Shown here one piece after another: positions 6,926 through 13,603 of a DNA stretch of 24,580 bases. Under the pieces are notes generated by a model that was not told the origin of the DNA, did no database searches, and saw only the letters and a list, made by a program, of their open reading frames with translations. The stretch comes from CAYMLL01 sp964390645 (GTDB lineage: Bacteria > Planctomycetota > UBA8108), in the NCBI GenBank assembly GCA_964390645.1, contig CAYMLL010000083.1, forward strand, positions 1 through 24,580. Reading direction: 5' to 3'. The translations under genes and the position numbers were made by a program. Within the stretch, counting starts at the first letter, position 1. Every line of letters starts with the position of its first letter.

Positions 6926-8706
6926 CGTGACCTCGTGGGACCTTCGACCACGACGCTTCCGACGCCAGGGCGATGTGCATGTCGACGTCTTGCCGGTGCT
7001 GTCGACTCGAAGGAGGTGTCTTCCGTTTCAGGTCTTCTGTTTCCGTCCGCGCCGCGCCTTGCGACCCGGTCGTCTCTTCCCCTGTCGCTTCTCCCTGGCG
7101 GCGGTCTCCGACGCCTGGCGCAGATGTTCGAGGACCGCCTCCGAGGACTTTCGTGGAGCCGCGTTTCCCCCGGGACGAACTCGCCGTAGGGACGATCGGA
7201 GAAGCGCTGCAGCTCCTTCGTCAAGAGAGCCTGCATCCGCTTCAGCTGGTCCGCGTATCCGACATCCGTGGCCAGGTTCTTCTGCTCGGTCGGATCTCGA
7301 TCGAGGCGATAGAGCTGATCTGCATCGAAGGCCCCCGGATGATGGGCGGCCGAACGGGAGATGCCGCCTCTGAGCCCGAGCAGGGACCGGGTGATCCGGG
7401 CCCGCCTGGACGATTGAAGCGACCGGATCTGGTCCGTCGTGTAGCGCAGGCTGATGTAGTTCCACTCCCTGGTCTTGATCGAGCGAGCGGCTCCCATCTC
7501 GCCGTAGACGTGGTCGCGCACCGTGGCGTCCGGATCGGCGAACAGCGGCGCGAGACTGACGCCGTCGACACGATATCCCGCGGGGACCTTCGCCCGCGCC
7601 CGCTCGAACCACGTGGGGACGAAGTCGGTGCTCTGTATCAGCTCGTGGCTCACCGCTGCGGGAGGAATGACCTCGGGCCAGCTAATCAGGCTGGGCACTT
7701 CCGTGCCGCGGCTCTTGAACAGGGTGCCCTTCTTGTCGGAGCCGTGATCGGAGATGAAGACGACGACCGTGTTGTCCGAGATCCCGTGCTCGTCCAGCCT
7801 GTCGAGCAGCATCCCGAGGCTGTCGTCCATCCAGAGATAGCCGGCCTCGCTCTCGGTCAGCCCCGCCTCGCGAATACGCTTCATGACCGACGAACGCGCG
7901 GGCATGACATCGAGCGGCTTCTGCAGCACGCCTTCTCCCGTGATCTTCCCCCTCTCCAGCAGGGACCGGTGCCACTCCCCGTTCGGCCCGTGCAGCAGGG
8001 TCGTGGCGTAGTACAGGTAGAAGGGCTGATCCCGGTGAAGGTCGATGAACTCGAGCGCGGCCTGGACGGTCCACTCGGGATTGTGCCCCTTGAACGGGGC
8101 CTTCAGGTTGCCCCAGTAGATGTTCTTCGCCCAGGTGAATCCGCGCTCCTTGATGAGCTCGCGATAGCGCTTCTCGTTCGCGTCAAAACGCCGGTTCAGG
8201 GCGGCCGTGTACTCGGCGTTCTTCTCGATGTCATGGAGACCCGCCGCTCCGGCTGCGGCACCCTTGTACTCGTTGCCGACATGGTACTTGCCGACGAAAC
8301 CGGTCGCGTAGCCGCTCTCGGCCAGCACGCGGCCGACGTTCATGTTGTCGTCCTCGAGCCCGACGTTGAAGGCGGGCAGACCCTGGCTTCCCTCGGGGAA
8401 AAGCCCCGTGTAGCGGGGGAAGGTCGATGATCCCGCGTAGCGTCCGGTGAGGCAGGTGTAACGCGCCGGCGTACATACGGTGCTGGTCATGTGCGCGTTG
8501 TGGAAGGTCATCCCCTCGCGCGCCATGCGGTCCAGGTTCGGGGTGAGGACCTTGCCGCCGTAGACACTGGTCTCCGGCTTGTCGTAATCGTCGACCACGA
8601 AGAAGACCATGTTCGGACGAGGCGGACTCCGACCCCCGTCCGCGTGCACGCCGCCGGGAAGAGCCAGCAAAGCGACCGACCAGCAAGAAAGCAGAACGAG
8701 CCTCAT
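6922..8706 (-). CDS. Exported type I sulfatase with probable C-terminal frameshift
   Basis: As read, 594 residues. The start ATG at 8706 opens a signal peptide (MRLVLLSCWSVALLALPGGVHA). Active-site features are VVDDYD (D39-D40), CTPAR with C78, GKYHVG (K140, H142), SDHG (D320-H321, His in place of the more common Asn) and the TEVPSLISWP strand. These resemble the iduronate sulfatase-like branch, but substrate is not certain. After VPGE (residue 514) the translation turns into Arg-rich sequence without family character and ends inside the next gene. In the next frame the C-terminus continues plausibly: GNAAPRKSSEAVLEHLRQ, then a Lys/Arg-rich tail ending GRKQKT, with a stop at 7028. One extra C in the C5 run at 7167-7171 would join the two and give about 559 residues with a normal 102-base gap to the next gene. 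The frame is open upstream to 9234, but that part looks noncoding. Confidence 0.92.
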   Translation of the reverse strand: MRLVLLSCWSVALLALPGGVHADGGRSPPRPNMVFFVVDDYDKPETSVYGGKVLTPNLDRMAREGMTFHNAHMTSTVCTPARYTCLTGRYAGSSTFPRYTGLFPEGSQGLPAFNVGLEDDNMNVGRVLAESGYATGFVGKYHVGNEYKGAAAGAAGLHDIEKNAEYTAALNRRFDANEKRYRELIKERGFTWAKNIYWGNLKAPFKGHNPEWTVQAALEFIDLHRDQPFYLYYATTLLHGPNGEWHRSLLERGKITGEGVLQKPLDVMPARSSVMKRIREAGLTESEAGYLWMDDSLGMLLDRLDEHGISDNTVVVFISDHGSDKKGTLFKSRGTEVPSLISWPEVIPPAAVSHELIQSTDFVPTWFERARAKVPAGYRVDGVSLAPLFADPDATVRDHVYGEMGAARSIKTREWNYISLRYTTDQIRSLQSSRRARITRSLLGLRGGISRSAAHHPGAFDADQLYRLDRDPTEQKNLATDVGYADQLKRMQALLTKELQRFSDRPYGEFVPGETRLHESPRRRSSNICARRRRPPPGRSDRGRDDRVARRGADGNRRPETEDTSFESTAPARRRHAHRPGVGSVVVEGPTRSR

Positions 8707-9064
8707 GGCAACTTCCGGGACCTTCTCGATGTTTGCGCCGGGAGCTGGCCGCCGGACCGCCCGCGAGCCATCGCGAAGGCAGGACCGGCGATGGTTCCGG
8801 CACACGACCGCGCTGCTTGCCGGGGCTCCTGCTCCCGATCGGCTCCGGTGTATCTGCTCGCGGGAGCTTTCGCAACCATCGTTGAAGAACCCGCGCACCG
8901 CCCCGCCGACCGGCACCACCGGAACGGACGGTGGAAGCCGGTGGACTTCGAAGACAATTCGTGCTCCCGGCCCGGAGAAGCCCCGGATCGACCCGACCCG
9001 AGGTCGTCTCCGAGGTCGTCTCCGAGGTCGTCTCCGAGGTCGTCTCGCAGGGAAAAACGCGTGC
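8707..9064. other. Intergenic region between oxygenase and sulfatase genes
   Basis: This stretch of about 360 bases holds the leader of the minus-strand sulfatase block and the end of the oxygenase transcript. No gene is supported: the open frame across it encodes Arg/Pro-rich sequence generated in part by a 12-bp tandem repeat. No clear terminator or consensus promoter was seen. Confidence 0.5.
9000..9047. repeat. 12-bp tandem repeat, four units
   Basis: The unit GAGGTCGTCTCC is repeated four times without gaps; only the last base of the fourth unit differs (G for C). It lies between the stop of the oxygenase gene and the start of the sulfatase gene. Near-identical units suggest recent slippage expansion, so copy number may vary between strains. 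No function is evident. Confidence 0.9.
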
Positions 9065-9880
9065 TCAGAGATTCTCGAAGCGGCGGGACCGATGAACCCC
9101 GGGCTCCTGCGGAAGCGGCTTGCCGGCGCTGATATCCCGCTGGCCCGGTTCCAGGGAGCCTCCATCACCACGGACGTAATAGACCGGCTTGCGGTGTCTG
9201 TCGAGATCGACCTCGACGGTGGCGGCGTCGGCATAGCGTAGCGTCAGCGCCGCCCTCCGCCTGGAGCTCTCGTTCCGCTCGCTACCGTGGATGAGGAACG
9301 AGTCATGGATCGACAGGTCCCCGGCTCTCAGCTCGAGCGCTGCCGCGCTCGATTCCATATCCCCGGTCACCTCGACCCGAACGCCGAGAAGATCGCCCGC
9401 CGCGGTCGGAACCATCTCCAGCTCGGGATATCCGCTGTGAGTGCGCGGAATGACCTTCATGCAGCCGTTGGCGAGATCGGAATCGTCGATGGCAAGCCAG
9501 GCGGTGCAGACATCGACCCCCGTCACTCCCGGCCAGTAGGTGTTGTCCTGGTGCCAGCACACGGCGAGACCGTCATGAGCCGGCTTGACGAGCAGGTGCG
9601 TGCTCAGAAGAAGAAGCTCGCGCGAATTCAGTACCCTCGCGGCCGCCTCCAGCAACCTCGCATCTCGCGCCACCTCCAGCCAGGTCCGCCAGTCAGCGGA
9701 ACGGATGTGCGGTTCGACCAGCGACTCGAGCCGGCGACCGCCTGGAAGCTCCTCGATCATCCGCTCGAGCGACTGACGAAGATCCGCGATCTCGGCGGCG
9801 GAGAAAACACCACGCTGAACACAGTATCCCTGCGCCGCGTAGAGCCCGAAATCCTCGTTGACTGAAGCCGCCTCACCCAT
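9065..9880 (-). CDS. Phytanoyl-CoA dioxygenase (PhyH)-family Fe(II)/2-oxoglutarate oxygenase
   Basis: A 271-residue cytosolic oxygenase with no signal peptide. The iron-binding triad is visible as H110-x-D112 (CWHQDNTYWP) and H198 (FLIHGSERNES), with a following Arg-rich strand (RRRAALTLRY) that should bind 2-oxoglutarate. Other family features are the N-terminal helix GYCVQRGVFSAAEIADLRQ, VDVCTAWLAIDD, NGCMKVIPRTH and ALELRAGDLSIHDSF. Members hydroxylate diverse substrates, including fatty acyl-CoAs, natural products and small amines; the substrate here cannot be inferred. The gene lies 358 bases upstream of the sulfatase block on the same strand and may be transcribed separately. The ATG at 9880 has only a weak AGG close upstream. 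Length is normal for bacterial PhyH proteins. Confidence 0.93.
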   Translation of the reverse strand: MGEAASVNEDFGLYAAQGYCVQRGVFSAAEIADLRQSLERMIEELPGGRRLESLVEPHIRSADWRTWLEVARDARLLEAAARVLNSRELLLLSTHLLVKPAHDGLAVCWHQDNTYWPGVTGVDVCTAWLAIDDSDLANGCMKVIPRTHSGYPELEMVPTAAGDLLGVRVEVTGDMESSAAALELRAGDLSIHDSFLIHGSERNESSRRRAALTLRYADAATVEVDLDRHRKPVYYVRGDGGSLEPGQRDISAGKPLPQEPGVHRSRRFENL

Positions 9881-10523
9881 CCTGCAAGCATCGTATCAGC
9901 CGGCAGCGGAAGTGTCGACGCAGACAACGCTGCTGCATGGTGGCTCGAAACCGACGAACCCGGTCCTGGACTGTCGTCCCGTGGCCGTCTGCGCCAGCGG
10001 TGAAGCGCTCGAGCCGCTCAACCATGGACCCCGCAGGTCCGGAACGACACCCCATCAAGGACCCGTCTCCGGGTCCATCACCGCGCGGGATTCGGTTCGA
10101 GCCGGAACCCGAGAGGCTCCGGCGATCAGGCACCGCGACGTCGATCGTGAAGCGTTACCGTGTCGTGATCTGCGGCGCTCCTTCCGACTCGACGACTCCG
10201 CCCTCCTCGCCGCGAGCCCTGACGACCCCGCGCTGTACGGGCCCCACTCCAAGGCGTCCAGAACGGGTTCCAGAAGGCAGGCTCCGACGGAGGTCAACAC
10301 CGCGACGATCGTCCTGCTCGGAGACGTTCTGCTCGACACAGGGCGTACGCCGGGTCGAACCGAAGGTCTGTCGGCGAGAGCCCCACGACCTCGAACCGCC
10401 TCTTCATGATCACCTTCGAGACCCTGTGGGTCCTGAGGCAGGGCACGCCACGTTCGACGAGATCGCCGGCCCCGGTCACGAGGTTGTGCGAGCCCACGGT
10501 GAAGTCGTCTCGTCGAGCCCCGA
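9881..10523. other. Intergenic region without a convincing gene
   Basis: About 640 bases separate the barrel gene from the oxygenase gene, both on the minus strand. Open frames exist, but their translations are compositionally biased and lack domain patterns. The only structure I see is a GC-rich hairpin at 10059-10076. The region should hold the promoter of the oxygenase gene and the end of the barrel transcript; decayed coding sequence is possible. Confidence 0.5.
10059..10076. terminator. GC-rich hairpin (7-bp stem, TCTC loop), possible terminator
   Basis: GGACCCG and CGGGTCC form a perfect 7-bp stem around a four-base loop. There is no T-tract on either side, and it lies about 450 bases downstream of the barrel gene, so termination is only one option; it could be an mRNA or operator structure. 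Confidence 0.25.
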
Positions 10524-11375
10524 TCAGAAGTGGCAGAACACGGCCAGGAGGCCCTGGAACTCGAACTCCTCGCGGCCGGAGATCGGAAAGCTCACCCCGA
10601 CGCCGATCTGCAGAGCGCGGTTCTCGAAGGGGTGAAACTTGACTCCTGGAGTCAAGTTGACCACCGTCTCTCCCTCTTCGTGCCCGTTCAACGCAGTCTC
10701 GCCGTCGAGCTCGACGAGGCCCATGAACTGCTCGTTCACGTGGTAGAGCGCAGACAGGTTGAAGCCGAATTCGTTCTCGACCTCTTCGCCCTCTCCTTGA
10801 TTTGTCGGAAAGCCAAAACTGCCAAAGCCGATGATCTCGAGCTCGTGATACTTGAAACCCACGTCGACGAAGGGCTCGATCTCCGATTCGTGGTCACTCC
10901 CTATGCCCTTGCCTTCATCGCCCGTCGGCAAGCCGAATTCGACTCCGTAACCCAGCAAGAGACCGTACTCGGCGAAGGCGAAGTTCGCTGCCTTGAGACC
11001 GACCTCGACGTTTTCGAGACCGGACTCCGACGATTCACTGTCGGGGTCCAGAAACGTGAACGGAACGTCGACCTCGACACTGAACGTGGGGTGAAAGGCG
11101 TACTCGCCCTCAAACCGCAGGGTGTGCTGCCGCGCCTTCTCCTCGCCGTCATGGGTTCGCCGGAAGAAGTAGTCGAAGCGTGCCTTCGTGTCCGGGGAAG
11201 GGCTCTCCGCAACGAGCGGATGGGAGAAGTGGAGCCCGTATCGGGAGTCCTGTTCGTGCGGACGCTCGGCCTGCTCGGTGTCCGGACGGGGATCGTCGTC
11301 AGCCCGGCAGACGCCAGGTGACCCGAAGAAGGCGATCGCGACGAGAACCCGTGTTTTCCGCTGCTGTGAAGACAT
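10524..11375 (-). CDS. Outer-membrane beta-barrel protein (phenol-degradation MetA-like type)
   Basis: A 283-residue exported protein. A signal peptide (residues 1-26, ending VCRA) is followed by an acidic linker and alternating amphipathic strands with many aromatic residues, for example TLRFEGEYAFHPTFSVEVDVPFTF, LLLGYGVEFGLPTG, EPFVDVGFKYHELEIIGFGSFGF and LQIGVGVSFPIS. It ends in Phe (AVFCHF), as expected for barrel insertion by the BAM machinery. The pattern recalls the Phenol_MetA_deg/transporter-like barrel family; the cargo is unknown. The start is well supported: GGGAGGA lies five bases before the ATG. It is the second gene after the small Cys-rich protein, with a 100-base gap. The gene contains a 23-bp palindrome near its 3' end. 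Confidence 0.88.
   Translation of the reverse strand: MSSQQRKTRVLVAIAFFGSPGVCRADDDPRPDTEQAERPHEQDSRYGLHFSHPLVAESPSPDTKARFDYFFRRTHDGEEKARQHTLRFEGEYAFHPTFSVEVDVPFTFLDPDSESSESGLENVEVGLKAANFAFAEYGLLLGYGVEFGLPTGDEGKGIGSDHESEIEPFVDVGFKYHELEIIGFGSFGFPTNQGEGEEVENEFGFNLSALYHVNEQFMGLVELDGETALNGHEEGETVVNLTPGVKFHPFENRALQIGVGVSFPISGREEFEFQGLLAVFCHF
10636..10658. repeat. 23-bp near-perfect palindrome inside the barrel gene
   Basis: AACTTGACTCC and GGAGTCAAGTT are exact inverted arms of 11 bases around one central T. It lies in the coding region (residues NLTPGVKF), about 110 bases before the stop codon. The arms could form a tight hairpin in the mRNA or a dimeric protein binding site; the coding constraint does not explain the symmetry. 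Confidence 0.85.
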
Positions 11376-11475
11376 GATTTCCTCCCGGTGCTAAGACAGC
11401 TGGAAGCAACCCCGATCCAAATGGAACACGGTCGGAGCCGCTGACGAAACCGAGGTGCTGGAAGAACCAGGAGGG

Positions 11476-11935
11476 TCAGATGGGGATCTTCTCGAGAGGT
11501 TCGGACCACACGCACAAAGGAAGGGTGGAACCCGGCTGGAGCAGATCGCGGATCACAGCAGAGGACAGGGCAATCCGGCTCGAGGGGTCCAGATGCGGTG
11601 GAATCTCCACCTTCTTGCCGATCCTCGAGTCGGGAAAAGCGGTGCAGTCCGGCACCGAAACGAATACCCCGGCGACGAGCGTGTCCTGCTGCTCCTCTGG
11701 CGGCACGCCCAACCGCTGCAGAGTCTCTGCAGCAGCACCCGCGGTGTTCATCAGCCGTCCTGCAAGGGCAGCCCCGGCCGGCGCAGGGAATGCCGACAGA
11801 TGCCGCCTCCCCCCTGAATGCCGATGCTGTCCAGTCGACCCACACGAGCCCCGAACCGGTCGAGACCACCAGGTACCACGCGGCCCCGAGCAGGAGGACG
11901 AAACGCCGGCTCTTGTCTGGACTCGGCCCGACCAT
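11476..11935 (-). pseudogene. Small Cys-rich membrane protein, apparent frameshift
   Basis: Two adjoining frames look like one gene. The first part starts at the ATG at 11935 (MVGPSPDKSRRF), has one membrane segment or uncleaved signal (about residues 12-33, LLLGAAWYLVVSTGSGLVWV) and then a Cys cluster, GIPCAGRGCPCRTADEHRGCCC, with C51, C56, C58 and C67-69. The second part, shifted by one base, reads AETLQRLGVPPEEQQDTLVAGVF to VWSEPLEKIPI and stops at 11476. Dropping one base near 11700-11760 would join them into a protein of about 152 residues. The Cys cluster suggests metal or Fe-S binding or redox work on the outer face of the membrane; I recall similar Cys-rich anchored proteins in planctomycetes but cannot name a family. 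The barrel gene follows 100 bases downstream. It may be a true pseudogene or carry a sequencing indel. Confidence 0.6.
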
Positions 11936-11943
11936 GACGACCG

Positions 11944-11972
11944 AACATAGCCGAGAACAGAGCTCGAGACAA
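11944..11972 (-). promoter_or_regulatory. Possible sigma-70-type promoter for the Cys-rich protein/barrel pair
   Basis: On the minus strand TTGTCT (11967-11972) and TATGTT (11944-11949) are 17 bases apart, each matching four of six consensus bases. Transcription would start next to the ATG at 11935, so the mRNA would be nearly leaderless or translation would start further in. Confidence 0.3.
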
Positions 11973-12100
11973 GTTCGTATCGTCGAGCAATCCGGGCCCG
12001 CTCCCGGTGAGCAGAGCCCCTGGAACTCACCGGGGCGACCTGCCCGACGCGCGGATTCCGTCACACGGAAATCGGTCGCGGAGAGCGGGACGTCATCCGC

Positions 12101-12160
12101 CCCGTCCGGCACGGAGACCCGTCCGGCACGGAGACCCGTCCGGCACGGAGACCCATCCGG
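12101..12160. repeat. 17-bp tandem repeat, about 3.5 units
   Basis: The unit CCCGTCCGGCACGGAGA occurs three times without change (12101-12117, 12118-12134, 12135-12151), followed by a partial fourth unit with one change. A 17-bp period is not a multiple of three, which argues that the surrounding open frames are not coding. Each unit contains an imperfect inverted repeat (CCGTCCGGCACGG). Confidence 0.9.
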
Positions 12161-12565
12161 GCTGAACGCAGCGACGCGCCGCCACGACAAGCTGCTTCAT
12201 CGTCCCTGTCCTTCCCGACGGTCTTCACCCGGTCGCGCACCGGAAGCTGCCTCCACGGCGACGTCCGAAGCAAGACCGAGCTGCTCCCAGCAGCAGGGCT
12301 CGTCGATCTCCGGTCAACATCTCCCGTGGCCGCAGGAGCGAGGGCGGACCTGGCGCGAGAATCGTCGGTCCGGCCGCACACCACCATCGACCGGCAGCCC
12401 GGGACGCGGCCCCCACGACGCCCGTGGCACGGGCTCGAGCCACCGCCCCGGACGCCGTATTCCCACCGGGCAAGCGCGGAGATCAGTGGCAATACGGCGC
12501 CCGATGGGCTATGAGGACAGCATCGAAATACGGAGCGCCGTCCCCGTTCCCGGAGATGAAGCGGC

Positions 12566-13603
12566 ATGGAAAGAAACGAGTTCGACGAATTCAGGCGCCG
12601 TCTGCAACAGGTTCCGCTGCGGCGGGTTCTGACGATCGTCCTGTACGTCATCCTGGGCGCCGCACTTCTCGTGCTGCCCCTGACGATGTTCTACACGGTC
12701 GATGCCGAGGCGGAAGCCGTGGTGCTGCGCTTCGGCAAGTACTACAAGACCGTCGGGCCGGGGCTGAAATGGAAGCTGCCCTTCGGCATCGACCGGGCCT
12801 ACGTGGTCGCGACCCAACGGATGCAGAAGCTCGAGTTCGGCGTCGTGTCCGCGAGGCCCCGGAACGCTCCCCGGACCCGGCGTGTCCAGCAGTCGCAGGG
12901 GCTGCTGGGCGAGTCCCAGATGCTGACGGGTGACCTCAAGATCGCCGACGTGCGATGGAGCGTTCAGTACCTCATCGCGAGACCCTTCGACTACCTCTTC
13001 AAGATCGCGTCGCCGGAAGCGACCCTGAGCGACGCCTGCGAGGCCGCGATGCGGCTGGTCGTCGGTGACTACAGCTTCAGCGAGGTCCTCACGGACAAGA
13101 CGAAGCGCGAGAAAATCCAGACGGACGCCAAGGAGAAGACGCAGGAGCTGATGGACCTCTGCGACTCGGGAATCGACATCGTCAACGTGCTGATCCAGGT
13201 GGTCGATCCGCCGAGCCAGAATGTCAAGAACGCGTTCGCCGAGGTCTCGAGCGCTCGCCTCGAGAAGAAGCAAATAATCAACGAGGCGAACCAGCAGTAC
13301 AACAAGATCATCCCCGAAGCACGCGGACAGGCCGACAAGATGGTCCTGATTGCCGAGGGCGAGAAGGTCAAGCGAGTCAACGAGGCCGCCGGCGACGTGG
13401 CAAGGTTCAGCGCCCTTCTCCAGGAGTACACGCGGGCCAAGGAGGTGACGCGCACCCGGCTCTACCTCGAGGCGCTGTCAGAGGTGCTGCCACAGGTCCG
13501 GCAGATCTTCGTCCTCGACGAGAGCCAGGGGAAGCCCCTGCAGGTGCTCGACCTTCAGAGCGCGACCGGAGCCCGCAGCGTCATCACCAAGGAGAAGCCA
13601 TGA
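12566..13603 (+). CDS. hflK: HflK-like SPFH/prohibitin membrane protein
   Basis: A 345-residue stomatin/prohibitin-family protein, the HflK half of the HflK-HflC complex that surrounds and modulates the FtsH protease. The order is: short cytosolic N-terminus, one membrane helix (about 20-43, VLTIVLYVILGAALLVLPLTMFY), the SPFH domain starting with EAEAVVLRFGKYYKTVGPGLKWKLPFGID, KIADVRWSVQYLI and FDYLF, the helix around 180-200, the conserved VNVLIQVVDPPSQNVKNAF segment (207-224), and a long C-terminal coiled coil (230-300). The end, VLPQVRQIFVLDE, is also typical. Its stop overlaps the hflC start by four bases (ATGA), so translation is probably coupled. GGAG lies about ten bases upstream of the ATG. 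The N-terminus lacks the long Gly-rich part of the E. coli protein. Confidence 0.94.
   Translation: MERNEFDEFRRRLQQVPLRRVLTIVLYVILGAALLVLPLTMFYTVDAEAEAVVLRFGKYYKTVGPGLKWKLPFGIDRAYVVATQRMQKLEFGVVSARPRNAPRTRRVQQSQGLLGESQMLTGDLKIADVRWSVQYLIARPFDYLFKIASPEATLSDACEAAMRLVVGDYSFSEVLTDKTKREKIQTDAKEKTQELMDLCDSGIDIVNVLIQVVDPPSQNVKNAFAEVSSARLEKKQIINEANQQYNKIIPEARGQADKMVLIAEGEKVKRVNEAAGDVARFSALLQEYTRAKEVTRTRLYLEALSEVLPQVRQIFVLDESQGKPLQVLDLQSATGARSVITKEKP

Larger units (their letters stand above)
11936..12565. other. Intergenic region between divergent genes
   Basis: About 630 bases separate the minus-strand Cys-rich gene from plus-strand hflK. It holds a weak promoter for the former and a 17-bp tandem repeat at 12101-12160. 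Open frames on both strands are biased shadows without domain character. A GGAG about ten bases before the hflK start is the only clear translation signal. Confidence 0.5.

Noticed and set aside
4985..7189. Plus-strand open frame of 734 codons
   Set aside because: It is antisense to the isomerase-like and sulfatase genes, which have clear signal peptides and catalytic motifs.
8707..9234. N-terminal extension of the sulfatase ending at 6922
   Set aside because: The extension overlaps the oxygenase gene end, includes the 12-bp repeat and lacks any protein character, whereas the ATG at 8706 starts a textbook signal peptide.
10085..10110. tRNA-like T-arm (GGTTCGAGCC)
   Set aside because: The stem does not pair properly and there is no acceptor stem, anticodon arm or CCA nearby.
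9000..12160. Tandem arrays as CRISPR
   Set aside because: The units are contiguous, without unique spacers, and no cas gene is present.
10901..12190. Long minus-strand open frame of 429 codons across the barrel gene and its upstream region
   Set aside because: Only its middle part (from the ATG at 11935) looks like protein; the ends are Arg/Ser-rich and cover the barrel gene in another frame and the 17-bp repeats.
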